Assembly: GCA_963601185.1 (NCBI GenBank)
Contig: CAVCEE010000006.1
Span: forward strand, 62,001-126,000
Direction of reading: 5' to 3'
Length of the DNA: 64,000 bases
DNA from: Limisoma sp963601185
Lineage (GTDB): Bacteria; Bacteroidota; Bacteroidia; Bacteroidales; Muribaculaceae
Shown: positions 1 through 8,191 of the stretch, in pieces
Layout of the letters: each line of letters begins with the position of its first letter
How positions within the stretch are numbered: the first letter of the stretch is position 1
Notes under the pieces: generated by a model
Told to the model about the DNA's origin: nothing
The model's input: the letters and a program-made list of their open reading frames with translations, nothing else
Databases searched by the model: none
Program-made: the position numbers and the translations under genes

Positions 1-205
1 AATCAAGCACGCGCACTGCGATACTTCCAATCTGAAAATGACCAACACCAATAAATGTCCCCGAATTGCTATAGATGGCGACAAGATCGCCTTCTTCAAT
101 AGTTTCGTCCATACGGTCAATCGCACCGGAGAACACCCATGGATGGAATCGCTTCAACGACTCTTCCTTGCCTCTTTTCAGTATTATTTTTTTGTAGTTT
201 CCCAT
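1..205 (-). CDS. RlmI-like 23S rRNA methyltransferase, N-terminal fragment
   Basis: Partial gene, 3' end cut off by the window edge. Reading the minus strand from the ATG at 205 gives an open frame beginning MGNYKKIILKRGKEE and containing FHPWVFSGAI, the start of the N-terminal PUA domain of SAM-dependent rRNA cytosine-5 methyltransferases of the RlmI/YccW type. The visible 68 residues cover only the RNA-binding PUA part; the Rossmann methyltransferase domain lies outside, so catalytic residues cannot be checked. It starts 9 bases after the rseP stop and is probably co-transcribed with dxr and rseP. The family assignment is by remembered sequence resemblance. Confidence 0.8.
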   Translation of the reverse strand, partial: MGNYKKIILKRGKEESLKRFHPWVFSGAIDRMDETIEEGDLVAIYSNSGTFIGVGHFQIGSIAVRVLD

Positions 206-214
206 TTTATCCGT

Positions 215-1591
215 CTATTTGAAGAAGAATCTGTAAATATCGTTGCCGTTAGCATAAAGCAACAAGGCGAACAAAAGTCCAAGGCCAATCATTGTTGAAT
301 ATTCCAGCACTTTCTCACTCGCTTTCTTGCCTGTTATCATCTCAAACAGCACAAACACCACATGTCCGCCATCGAGCGCCGGGATTGGCAGGATGTTCAT
401 AAATGCCAATGCCACGGAAATGAACGCCGTAATAAACCAGAAGTGATACCAACTCCATTCCGACGGAAACATATCGCCAATTGCGCCAAATCCGCCAAGA
501 CTTTGCGCGCCTTCTTTGGTGAATACATATTTCATCTGGCTTACGTACGACGTAAGTTTATCCACTCCGATTTCAATGCCGCGTGGGATTGACTGGAAGA
601 TATTGTAGTCAATTGTCTGCGTCTTGAAGATTTCGTCTATCGGGGTAAGTTGTATACCAATTTTGCCTGACTCCGAGGTGTGCAGACTTGTTGTCATTTC
701 CTTTCCGTTGCGCACATACGTCACATTTATGTCTCTATCTGCACTCTGCGCAAGTTGCTTGGCGAATACATCCCATGTCTCTGTGCGAACAGTATCGATT
801 GCCACAATGCGGTCACCTGCTTGCAAGCCTGCACCAACCGCCGCTTGTCCTGCCACAACATCCTTCACTACGACCGGGAAGCGGTAGGTCATAAACACTC
901 GGTCATTGTGCTCGCGCAACTCGTTGCTCACTGTGAGCAACGCATTCTTCGGCATATTGATTTCAACGTTCTTCCCGTTGCGAACCACTGTTACTTCCTT
1001 CGCCTCAAGCACTTGCTGGGTTGCCACGCCAAAGTCGGCGGCATCAAGCGTCTTGCCGTCTGCGCTGATGAGGATGTCTCCATCTTGAAAACCGAAATTC
1101 TTTGCCGACTGGCAGTCGAATTTCATGCCGTATTCGGCATCGGTAAACTGTATATATTTGTCGCCCCAAGTGAATGCAATTCCGGCATAGATGATTATTG
1201 CCAAAATGAAGTTAAACAGCACACCGGCAATCATAACAAGCAACCGCTGCCACGCTGGTTTGGCACGAAACTCCCACGGTTTTACAGGTTGAGCCATCTG
1301 CTCTTTGTCCATCGACTCGTCAATCATACCGGCAATCTTGCAGTAGCCTCCAAGAGGAAGCCAACCGATGCCGTACTCGGTGTCGCGCCAAGAGGCTTTG
1401 CTCTCGTCGGTGTTTTTCTTCTTTGGTTTCCACTTGAACAACGAAAACCAAGGGTCGAAGAACAGATAGAACTTCTCAACCTTGATGCCAAACATCCGGG
1501 CAAAGATGTAATGTCCGAATTCATGGACGATTATAAGTATTCCGAACGCAGCCAAAAGTTGTGCCGCTTTTATCCAAAATGAAGATTCCAT
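215..1591 (-). CDS. rseP: Site-2 intramembrane zinc metalloprotease RseP
   Basis: 458-residue inner-membrane site-2 protease that cleaves transmembrane segments of anti-sigma factors and signal-peptide remnants. The zinc motif HEFGH is at residues 23-27 in the first membrane helix, and the second metal motif LDGGH is at about 406-410 in a C-terminal helix. Between them are two PDZ-like modules (about 140-200 and 230-300), each with a G-x-G-D-x-I type core (FQDGDILISADG, LQAGDRIVAID). Length and order match the RseP family. It follows dxr by 20 bases, a conserved pairing in many bacteria, and precedes the rlmI-like gene. The actual anti-sigma substrate in this organism is not visible here. Confidence 0.95.
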   Translation of the reverse strand: MESSFWIKAAQLLAAFGILIIVHEFGHYIFARMFGIKVEKFYLFFDPWFSLFKWKPKKKNTDESKASWRDTEYGIGWLPLGGYCKIAGMIDESMDKEQMAQPVKPWEFRAKPAWQRLLVMIAGVLFNFILAIIIYAGIAFTWGDKYIQFTDAEYGMKFDCQSAKNFGFQDGDILISADGKTLDAADFGVATQQVLEAKEVTVVRNGKNVEINMPKNALLTVSNELREHNDRVFMTYRFPVVVKDVVAGQAAVGAGLQAGDRIVAIDTVRTETWDVFAKQLAQSADRDINVTYVRNGKEMTTSLHTSESGKIGIQLTPIDEIFKTQTIDYNIFQSIPRGIEIGVDKLTSYVSQMKYVFTKEGAQSLGGFGAIGDMFPSEWSWYHFWFITAFISVALAFMNILPIPALDGGHVVFVLFEMITGKKASEKVLEYSTMIGLGLLFALLLYANGNDIYRFFFK

Positions 1592-1611
1592 TAGTCGTTA
1601 CTGTGTAGATT

Positions 1612-2802
1612 TTATTTGATCAATGATTTTGCAATGTTTCTTATCTCTTCGTTCGTTGCCACAAGGTCGTTGTAGGTCGGACTTGCCACATATTTGTTGC
1701 GTGCCACTGCCTCTCCTACCAACTCTGCCATACGCATAAAGCCTATTTTGTCGTCAAGGAATGCTGCCACGGCAATCTCGTTTGCGGCATTAAGCGCACA
1801 CGGCACATTGCCGCCCTTATGGATTGCATCGAAGGCCATACCAAGCAATGGAAATTTCTCGAAGTCGGGTGCCTCGAATGTCAGGTTGGCATAGTCTTGG
1901 ATTTTCATCTTCCGGCACTTTGACGGCAGTCGCTCAGGATAGTTGAGCGCATAGCGAATGGGTAGACGCATATCAGGCAATCCCAATTGAGCCTTGACCG
2001 AGCCGTCGGCATAAGCCACCATCGAATGCACAATTGACTGCGGATGCACGGCAATCTCAATCCGCTCTGAAGGTATTCCAAAAAGCCAACGCGCCTCTAT
2101 CATTTCAAAACCCTTGTTCATCATCGAAGCCGAGTCGATAGTTACCTTTGCGCCCATCGACCAGTTCGGATGGTTGAGGGCATCGGCGCGTGTCACACTA
2201 TGCAACTCCTCCTTTTTACGGGTACGGAACGGACCTCCAGAGGCTGTGAGTATTAGTTTGTCCACAGCGTTTATATCCTCACCCTCGAGACACTGGAACA
2301 AAGCCGAGTGCTCGGAATCGACAGGTATCAGCCGCGAATTGTATTCCGCCACAAGCCCTGTTATCAACTCGCCTGCCACCACAAGGGTCTCCTTGTTGGC
2401 AAGCGCAATCGTTTTGCCAACCTTGATGGCACTTATGGTCGGAGCCAGTCCGCTATATCCCACCATCGCCGTAACAACAATGTCGATATCATCGGCTGTC
2501 ACCGCTTCAGCAATCGCCTGTGCACCGCACATCACTTCGATGGGCTCATTTTTCAGTGCTTCCGCAAGTTTGCTGTAGTATTGTGACTGCGCTATCACCA
2601 CACGCCGCGGCTTCCAGCGGAGTGCCTGCTCAATGAGCAAGTCCACATTCCTGTTGGCAGTCAGCAACGAAGGATAAAGCCTGTCGGGATATTCAGAAAT
2701 CACATCAAGAGTCTGCGTACCGATAGAACCGGTACTGCCCAATATTGCTATATGCTTTTTATTCTCCACGAGATTCGTTTTTCGTCTATCTGTCCGCGGC
2801 AT
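1612..2802 (-). CDS. dxr: 1-deoxy-D-xylulose 5-phosphate reductoisomerase
   Basis: 396-residue cytoplasmic enzyme of the non-mevalonate (MEP) isoprenoid pathway; it converts 1-deoxyxylulose 5-phosphate to 2-C-methylerythritol 4-phosphate with NADPH. The nucleotide-binding loop GSTGSIG is at residues 22-28. Downstream are ALANKETLVVAGE, the metal-binding PVDSEHSALFQ and the substrate loop TASGGPFR, all diagnostic of Dxr. The ATG at 2802 is the only nearby start and has GAGG just upstream; about 15 residues precede the fold, slightly longer than usual. First gene of a likely dxr-rseP-rlmI operon with its own promoter upstream. Confidence 0.96.
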   Translation of the reverse strand: MPRTDRRKTNLVENKKHIAILGSTGSIGTQTLDVISEYPDRLYPSLLTANRNVDLLIEQALRWKPRRVVIAQSQYYSKLAEALKNEPIEVMCGAQAIAEAVTADDIDIVVTAMVGYSGLAPTISAIKVGKTIALANKETLVVAGELITGLVAEYNSRLIPVDSEHSALFQCLEGEDINAVDKLILTASGGPFRTRKKEELHSVTRADALNHPNWSMGAKVTIDSASMMNKGFEMIEARWLFGIPSERIEIAVHPQSIVHSMVAYADGSVKAQLGLPDMRLPIRYALNYPERLPSKCRKMKIQDYANLTFEAPDFEKFPLLGMAFDAIHKGGNVPCALNAANEIAVAAFLDDKIGFMRMAELVGEAVARNKYVASPTYNDLVATNEEIRNIAKSLIK

Positions 2803-2847
2803 AGCCTCATAGCATCAAAGCCACACAACCACACCTCTGACAATTTA

Positions 2848-2877
2848 CAAAGATAACAAAAACTTTCCGACCACAAC
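2848..2877 (-). promoter_or_regulatory. Bacteroidota-type promoter of dxr operon
   Basis: On the minus strand TATCTTTG (2855 down to 2848) matches the -7 consensus TAnnTTTG. GTTG at 2877-2874 lies 18 bp upstream and could serve as the -33 element (TTG core). The predicted start of transcription falls about 40 bases before the dxr ATG. Pattern match only. Confidence 0.6.
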
Positions 2878-2958
2878 TCAAAACCAATCCTTAACAAATA
2901 CTAATCGGAGCAAGCCAATCACCGTCGCCTCAATTTTCTTTGGCCGACAAATAGCACG

Positions 2959-2990
2959 AAAGGGGCTGCACCGAATGACGCAACCCCCTT
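2959..2990 (-). terminator. Hairpin after the SurA-like gene
   Basis: AAGGGG (about 2960-2965) pairs with CCCCTT (2985-2990), with a further TGC/GCA pairing inside. It lies about 20 bases after the chaperone stop on the minus strand. There is no clear U-run afterwards, so it may be a weak or factor-assisted terminator. Confidence 0.4.
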
Positions 2991-3012
2991 CTGTATAAGA
3001 CTGGGCTCTACC

Positions 3013-4938
3013 CTATTTTACTTGTTTTAGAACTTTCTTGTCTATTTCAACTGTATATTTCTTGTGAAGCTCTGCGTCCCATTGCTTCTCAAGATAATTC
3101 TGATAGTCTGCCACTACCTGTCCGCGAACATCGCCTACCTCCTCAGGCTTGGCAACCAATTTGCCGCCAAACACAAAGTAGTCTTTATATTTGTCCTTCT
3201 CTTTAGCAACGACCTTTTCAGCACCAAACATCTCTGAGTCGACTTTCGCATTTTCACCCTTAGCAGCAAGCACACGTACAACCTTGAGGTTCTTGCCAAG
3301 TTCCTTGCGCAAAGCCGAAACAATGGTGTCTGAGCCAAGTTCTGCGATGCGCTGCTTTGCCATGCGAGTAATCGAATCGCCAGTGGTCTCGACAAGATAT
3401 CCCTTGTACTTTGGAGCATCCCATTTATATTCCGAACGATGAGCTTCGAAATATGCTTTCAAGCCTTCAGTGTCGGTCTGCGCTTTCTGCCAAACGTTGC
3501 GGTTGCTTACCTCGAAGAGTAACATTCCGTCACGGTATTCACGCACGAGATTTCCGAAATCCTTGTTGTTTTTCTCCAACTGCTGCTTCTCATATTCAAG
3601 TACCACTTCACGCTCTGTGTCCTTGAGACGAGAGTCAATAAATTTATATGCCTGTTCGCCTGTCATGCGTCCCGGGCGCCCCATTCTCGAGATGAGTTCC
3701 GACAACGGATATTTCGTACCGGCAAGCGTGAACAGTTGTTCATCAGAATTCAGATATTTGTCGATAAACTTGTTGTCAAGGCTATCGGGAAGCGTAACTT
3801 CTGATTTCAATCGCTTGATGAGTTTCTCATTTTCCGAAAGTTTGTACTGCTTAAGCAGTTGCTCCACCTTTGAATCGACAGCGACATTTCCACGTGCAGC
3901 AATAATACCTGTCAATTGGTCGCGTACAGACGCATAGTCACCAACCGAACGTGAGTCTAGTTTCTTAACGATATGGATGCCGTATTGAGTTTCAAACGGT
4001 TCCGAGATTTCGCCCTTGGCAAGTTTAAAAGAAACCTCATCAAACTGAGGCACCATACGACTGTGACCGAAATATGGCAACTTGCCACCCTGCTTTGCAG
4101 AACCTGGATCTTCCGATTCCTTAATTGCCACCTTTTCAAACTCAGCGCCACCCTTGACCACATTGTAGATGCTGTCCATCACGTGCTTCACTGAGGCTTT
4201 CTGCTCGTCTGTAGCATTTCTCGGATAGAGTTTCAGAATATGTTCAACAAGCACCTCTCCCTCATCTGGACGCACATCAAAGGTCTTGACGATGTGCCAA
4301 CCGAAATCGGTAGTAAACGGCTCGCTTACGCTGCCAACTGGCGTATTGTAGCAAACATCCTCAAACTGGTAAGGGAAACGACCCACTGTGACATATCCCA
4401 TTGAGCCGCCATTTTGCACGGCACTGCGATCAATTGAATATTTTACAGCCAACGAGTCGAATGGCTGCCCGGCGAGGATGCACGAGCGTAGGCTATCCAA
4501 ACGAGCCTTGTTGCTTGCGTTTTCCTCCGCATTCTTCCCCAACGGCAACATTATGTGGCTTGCCAGCACATTCGTCTTCATACGCTCATAAAGCATCTTT
4601 CGCAGATTTTCCTCAGCCACAGTATCGCGCAGATACGGCATTGCCAACTCATTGCGATAGCCTTCATATTCCTTTATGAACGATTTTGTGGTGTCAATCC
4701 CAGCAGCCTCCGCATCAGCGACCTTCAATTTATAGGTCGTAAACATATCTACATATTTCTCCAATGGCTGTTGGGCGACCTGTTGCTGGTTGTTTTTGTG
4801 GTACATATATTCAAACTCCGACAAAGTAACAGGTTTGCCGTTTACCTTCATCAGAACAGGATCTTTCTTGGAAGCGGCAAAAGCGACAAAGCACCCCGCC
4901 ACCAAAGCAACTCCTACAAATAATTTTGTCTTCTTCAT
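3013..4938 (-). CDS. SurA-like periplasmic chaperone with two parvulin domains
   Basis: 641-residue secreted peptidyl-prolyl cis-trans isomerase, probably a periplasmic chaperone for outer-membrane proteins. A signal peptide (MKKTKLFVGVALVAGCFVAFA) is followed by an N-terminal helical segment with an EFEYMYHKNNQQ stretch. Two consecutive parvulin (PpiC) domains follow, about 115-225 and 230-335: the first opens with VLASHIML and closes with FGWHIVKTFD, the second opens VLVEHILKL and closes YGIHIVKKLD. The C-terminal 300 residues form a long helical region common in Bacteroidota homologues and lacking in E. coli SurA (about 430 residues), so I do not use the symbol surA. It lies downstream of guaB with a strong hairpin between them. 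Confidence 0.88.
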   Translation of the reverse strand: MKKTKLFVGVALVAGCFVAFAASKKDPVLMKVNGKPVTLSEFEYMYHKNNQQQVAQQPLEKYVDMFTTYKLKVADAEAAGIDTTKSFIKEYEGYRNELAMPYLRDTVAEENLRKMLYERMKTNVLASHIMLPLGKNAEENASNKARLDSLRSCILAGQPFDSLAVKYSIDRSAVQNGGSMGYVTVGRFPYQFEDVCYNTPVGSVSEPFTTDFGWHIVKTFDVRPDEGEVLVEHILKLYPRNATDEQKASVKHVMDSIYNVVKGGAEFEKVAIKESEDPGSAKQGGKLPYFGHSRMVPQFDEVSFKLAKGEISEPFETQYGIHIVKKLDSRSVGDYASVRDQLTGIIAARGNVAVDSKVEQLLKQYKLSENEKLIKRLKSEVTLPDSLDNKFIDKYLNSDEQLFTLAGTKYPLSELISRMGRPGRMTGEQAYKFIDSRLKDTEREVVLEYEKQQLEKNNKDFGNLVREYRDGMLLFEVSNRNVWQKAQTDTEGLKAYFEAHRSEYKWDAPKYKGYLVETTGDSITRMAKQRIAELGSDTIVSALRKELGKNLKVVRVLAAKGENAKVDSEMFGAEKVVAKEKDKYKDYFVFGGKLVAKPEEVGDVRGQVVADYQNYLEKQWDAELHKKYTVEIDKKVLKQVK

Positions 4939-4963
4939 TTTTTCTCTTTCATTTAAAATGACA

Positions 4964-5004
4964 CAGAGATATAACGTTATCTTTGGGATAAAATTATATC
5001 TCTG
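4964..5004 (-). terminator. Strong compound hairpin after guaB
   Basis: Outer stem CAGAGATATAA (4964-4974) pairs with TTATATCTCTG (4994-5004). After a 2x2 internal loop an inner stem TTATC/GATAA closes a TTTGG loop. It sits 35 bases after the guaB stop. No long U-run follows on the minus strand, so termination strength is uncertain; it could also stabilise the guaB mRNA 3' end. Confidence 0.5.
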
Positions 5005-5038
5005 CGTTGTTTTTATTGAAATGTTAACATTTCATAGG

Positions 5039-6511
5039 CTACTGACGCGAATAGTTCGGCGCCTCGCTGGTGATTGTAACATCGTGCGGATGGCTCTCCT
5101 GAACACCGGCATTTGTGATGCGTGTGAATTTCGCCTCGTGAAGTTTTTCGATATTTGCCGCCCCACAATATCCCATACCTGAGCGCAAACCACCTACAAG
5201 TTGGTAGATTACCTCATAGAGCGTTCCCTTATAAGGCACGCGTGCAGCGATACCCTCTGGCACAAGTTTCTTGACATCGGTTGTTCCGGCTTGGAAATAG
5301 CGGTCTTTTGAGCCGTTCTCCATTGCCTCCAACGATCCCATACCACGATATGACTTAAATTTACGTCCATTGAAGATGATGGTATCACCCGGCGCTTCTT
5401 CCGTACCAGCAACAAGCGAGCCAATCATCACACTATAGCCACCGGCTGCAAGTGCTTTTACCACATCACCTGAGTAGCGGAGACCACCATCGGCAATCAA
5501 TGGTACGCCAGTGCCTTCCAATGCCTTTGCCACATCGTAGACAGCCGACAACTGAGGCACTCCTACGCCAGCCACCACACGGGTTGTGCAAATAGAGCCC
5601 GGACCGATGCCTACCTTGATAGCATCAGCACCTGCCTCGACAAGCATTTTGGCAGCAGCACCTGTTGCGACATTACCCACCACGATATCCACATCTGGGA
5701 ATTTTGCTTTTGCCTCTTTCAGTTTCTCAATTACATATTTGGAATGACCATGTGCTGTGTCAATCACAATGGCATCTGCACCAGCATTGACCAACGCCTC
5801 CATACGCTGGAGCGTATCTACAGTCACACCCACGCCGGCAGCCACGCGCAAACGACCCTTGGAATCCTTGCAGGCCATTGGCTTGTCCTTTGCCTTGGTA
5901 ATATCCTTATAAGTAATCAAACCTACAAGTTTATTGTCCTTGTCCACCACAGGCAATTTCTCAATTTTATGTTCTTGAAGAATCTGCGCCGCAGTCTCGA
6001 GGTCGCTTGTCTGATTGGTGGTTACAAGGTTTTCCTTAGTCATCACCTCGTCAATGCGTTTCTGCATATCTCTTTCAAAACGCAAATCCCGGTTAGTCAC
6101 GATACCTACTAAATGGCCTTCATCGTCGACTACCGGGATTCCACCTATTTTGTATTCCGCCATTATATCAAGGGCGTCGCTAACCGTTGACCCACGCTTA
6201 ATTGTCACAGGGTCGTAAATCATACCATTTTCCGCACGCTTCACGATGGCAACTTGTCGCGCTTGCTCCTCGATGCTCATATTTTTGTGGATTACGCCAA
6301 TACCGCCCTCACGAGCAATTGCAATCGCCATCTGCGACTCTGTCACAGTATCCATTGCTGCCGTAACAAACGGGATTTTCAATTCAATGTTGCGTGAGAA
6401 CTTAGTCGAGAGTTCGACTGTTTTGGGGAGAACTTCTGAATAGGCGGGGATTAGAAGCACGTCGTCAAACGTGAGCCCATCCATCACTACTTTATCTGCA
6501 ATAAATGACAT
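5039..6511 (-). CDS. guaB: IMP dehydrogenase
   Basis: 490-residue cytoplasmic enzyme that oxidises IMP to XMP with NAD, the first committed step of GMP synthesis. The barrel is split by a pair of CBS domains (about 95-205: GIPVVDDEGHLVGIVTNRD and KLPVVDKDNKLVGLITYKD). The catalytic loop GPGSICTTR places the nucleophile at Cys308. The flap and monovalent-cation region with YRGMGSLEAM follows. Length and architecture are standard. It has its own divergent promoter facing away from the outer-membrane barrel genes. Confidence 0.97.
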   Translation of the reverse strand: MSFIADKVVMDGLTFDDVLLIPAYSEVLPKTVELSTKFSRNIELKIPFVTAAMDTVTESQMAIAIAREGGIGVIHKNMSIEEQARQVAIVKRAENGMIYDPVTIKRGSTVSDALDIMAEYKIGGIPVVDDEGHLVGIVTNRDLRFERDMQKRIDEVMTKENLVTTNQTSDLETAAQILQEHKIEKLPVVDKDNKLVGLITYKDITKAKDKPMACKDSKGRLRVAAGVGVTVDTLQRMEALVNAGADAIVIDTAHGHSKYVIEKLKEAKAKFPDVDIVVGNVATGAAAKMLVEAGADAIKVGIGPGSICTTRVVAGVGVPQLSAVYDVAKALEGTGVPLIADGGLRYSGDVVKALAAGGYSVMIGSLVAGTEEAPGDTIIFNGRKFKSYRGMGSLEAMENGSKDRYFQAGTTDVKKLVPEGIAARVPYKGTLYEVIYQLVGGLRSGMGYCGAANIEKLHEAKFTRITNAGVQESHPHDVTITSEAPNYSRQ

Positions 6512-6534
6512 AACGGTTGAAAATTTATTGCACG

Positions 6535-6565
6535 CAAAGATAGTGCAAATCCGCCGAACAACAAA
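6535..6565 (-). promoter_or_regulatory. guaB promoter
   Basis: On the minus strand TATCTTTG (6542 down to 6535) is a perfect -7 element and TTTG (6565-6562) a -33 element with a 19-bp spacer. Transcription would start roughly 15-20 bases before the guaB ATG. Confidence 0.75.
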
Positions 6566-6638
6566 GAGACAGCGCGTGATTTTACTGTTTTTTAAACAAA
6601 GATTTTTATTGTGATTAAATTCCTCGAAACTGGTGCAT

Positions 6639-6669
6639 TTTGCAGTTATTATCTCTTTTAGTATATTTG
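6639..6669 (+). promoter_or_regulatory. Promoter of first barrel gene
   Basis: TTTG at 6639-6642 and TATATTTG at 6662-6669, spacer 19 bp: a textbook Bacteroidota primary-sigma promoter. It is divergent from the guaB promoter within the same 190-bp gap. Confidence 0.78.
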
Positions 6670-6699
6670 CACGCAGAAATCAATACTAAATAACCAGAT

Positions 6700-7338
6700 A
6701 TGAAAAAAATTGCAACCCTATTTGCAGTAGCCATCTTGGCCATTGCTTCAGTTGCGCCAGCATCGGCTCAACTGAAATTCGGCTTCAAGGCCGGTGTCGC
6801 AGTCAACAGCCTCAAGTTCCAATCAGACAACTGGACGGAGACATTCTCGTCAAGCAATCGTGCTGGCTTCACTGGCGGTGCGATGGTTGAGTTCACAGCC
6901 CCAGTACTCGGCGTTGGCTTTGATGCTTCAGTAATGTATATGCACCGTTCAAACTCCGTTCCTTCAGAAGTAACCGAGAAAACCGACGGCAAATTCAGCA
7001 CATCACGTGACTACATCGACATTCCTATTAATGTAAAATGGAAATTTACAATCCCTGTGATTTCAAGTTTTCTTAAGCCATACATCGCAACCGGTCCAAG
7101 TTTTGCATTCCGCGTAAGCAAAAACGACTTCAAGGATTTTGTAAACCAGCAGAAGTGCGACATCTCTTGGAATTTCGGAGTCGGCGTGGAGGTCCTTTCA
7201 CACGTTCAGGTAGGTGCAAGTTATGGCCTCGGACTCAACAACACACTTGACAAACTCAAGATTCGTGATTCGAGCACAACGGCAGGCATCGAAGGCAAGA
7301 ACCGCTATTGGACCATCACTGCTGCATATCTTTTCTAA
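6700..7338 (+). CDS. PorT-like outer-membrane beta-barrel protein
   Basis: 212-residue exported protein with an 18-24 residue signal peptide (MKKIATLFAVAILAIASVAPASAQ). The mature part is a run of alternating amphipathic strands with glycine turns (FGFKAGVAVNS, GVEVLSHVQVGASYGLG) and ends in an aromatic residue (AAYLF), as expected for a small outer-membrane barrel. It fits the PorT/OMP_b-brl_2 class common in Bacteroidota. Function unknown; the class includes both structural porin-like proteins and accessory proteins of type IX secretion, and I cannot tell which. The next gene encodes a paralogue, but a strong terminator and second promoter separate them. Confidence 0.82.
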   Translation: MKKIATLFAVAILAIASVAPASAQLKFGFKAGVAVNSLKFQSDNWTETFSSSNRAGFTGGAMVEFTAPVLGVGFDASVMYMHRSNSVPSEVTEKTDGKFSTSRDYIDIPINVKWKFTIPVISSFLKPYIATGPSFAFRVSKNDFKDFVNQQKCDISWNFGVGVEVLSHVQVGASYGLGLNNTLDKLKIRDSSTTAGIEGKNRYWTITAAYLF

Positions 7339-7359
7339 CAGATAACCCATCAACCTTTT

Positions 7360-7416
7360 AATCGGCATTTCACGGCTTTTAACCCTGTTCGGGTTCCGTA
7401 AATGCCGATTTTTTTT
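7360..7416 (+). terminator. Rho-independent terminator after first barrel gene
   Basis: AATCGGCATTT (7360-7370) pairs perfectly with AAATGCCGATT (7400-7410), with an inner AACCC/GGGTT stem, followed by a run of T (7409-7416). Confidence 0.9.
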
Positions 7417-7445
7417 GCCCAAACTGAATTATTTGAGTAGTTTTG
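7414..7445 (+). promoter_or_regulatory. Promoter of second barrel gene, overlapping the terminator tail
   Basis: TTTG at 7414-7417 (formed by the end of the terminator T-run) and TAGTTTTG at 7438-7445, spacer 20 bp. It gives a leader of about 20 bases before the ATG at 7471. Confidence 0.7.
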
Positions 7446-7470
7446 TAACCTCAAACGATAAAAAATAATT

Positions 7471-8118
7471 ATGAAAAAACTATCATTCATCATAGTTGTC
7501 CTCTTGGCCGCCGTTGGCTCATTCCAAGCGTCAGCACAAATGCGCTGGGGCGCGACTGTCGGAGTCGATGTAACAGGCATGAAATGGAGTCAGACAACAT
7601 TCCGCGACCAGAAGTTCAAGACCACTTCATCAGTTGGCTATACTGCCGGCATTATCGGCGAATACGAGATCCCAGGTATTGGCTTCGGTATCGACCTCGG
7701 CTTGCAATACGCTCAACGTGGTGCGACGATGAATCTTGGCGATTTCAAAATTTGGAACAGCGACGGCTACGGAAATGAACGTTCATATCTCCATTATCTC
7801 GACATTCCAATCCACTTGCGTTTCAAATATTCCAACCTAAATGGTTTTGAGCGCAAATTGTGTCCGTTTGTATTTGCCGGACCGGATCTCAGTATCTTAC
7901 TGGCGCACAACAAGGTTGAGAAGGACGGCGAATCTGCATTCACTTACCGCCCAGTTCAGCTCGGACTTGAGGTTGGTGTCGGCGCTGAGATTTTTCGCAA
8001 ATGGCAAGTCACAGCAAGTTATAACTGGGATATGACCGGTGCAATGGAAGCCGTGAAACTTGATAATTTCAAATCGCACAACCGCACTTGGAAAGTAGCC
8101 CTGACCTACTTCTTTTAA
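7471..8118 (+). CDS. PorT-like outer-membrane beta-barrel protein (paralogue)
   Basis: 215-residue exported barrel with signal peptide MKKLSFIIVVLLAAVGSFQASAQ. The strand pattern matches the preceding gene: GATVGVDVTGMKWSQ at the start, GIIGEYEIPGIGFGIDLGLQYAQRG, YLDIPIHLRFKYS, a late GLEVGVGAEIFRKWQVTASYN, and a terminal aromatic (LTYFF). The two proteins are clearly related and probably arose by duplication. The PorT/OMP_b-brl_2 label is inferred from the pattern. No function can be assigned. Independent promoter and terminators on both sides suggest separate regulation from its paralogue. Confidence 0.82.
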   Translation: MKKLSFIIVVLLAAVGSFQASAQMRWGATVGVDVTGMKWSQTTFRDQKFKTTSSVGYTAGIIGEYEIPGIGFGIDLGLQYAQRGATMNLGDFKIWNSDGYGNERSYLHYLDIPIHLRFKYSNLNGFERKLCPFVFAGPDLSILLAHNKVEKDGESAFTYRPVQLGLEVGVGAEIFRKWQVTASYNWDMTGAMEAVKLDNFKSHNRTWKVALTYFF

Positions 8119-8141
8119 GAAAATTGAAAAATAACCATAGC

Positions 8142-8181
8142 GGTGGTTGTGTCGACATAATTTGGCATAACCACCTTTTTT
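8142..8181 (+). terminator. Rho-independent terminator between barrel gene and priA
   Basis: GGTGGTTGTG (8142-8151) pairs with CATAACCACC (8166-8175) with one wobble, followed by six T. It ends only 10 bases before the priA ATG, so priA needs readthrough or a promoter hidden within the hairpin region. Confidence 0.85.
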
Positions 8182-8191
8182 ATCTACCATC

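Noticed and set aside
680..1582. 300-codon open frame on plus, opposite rseP
   Set aside because: Antisense shadow of a gene with clear HEFGH/LDGGH motifs; the translated protein has no recognisable motif.
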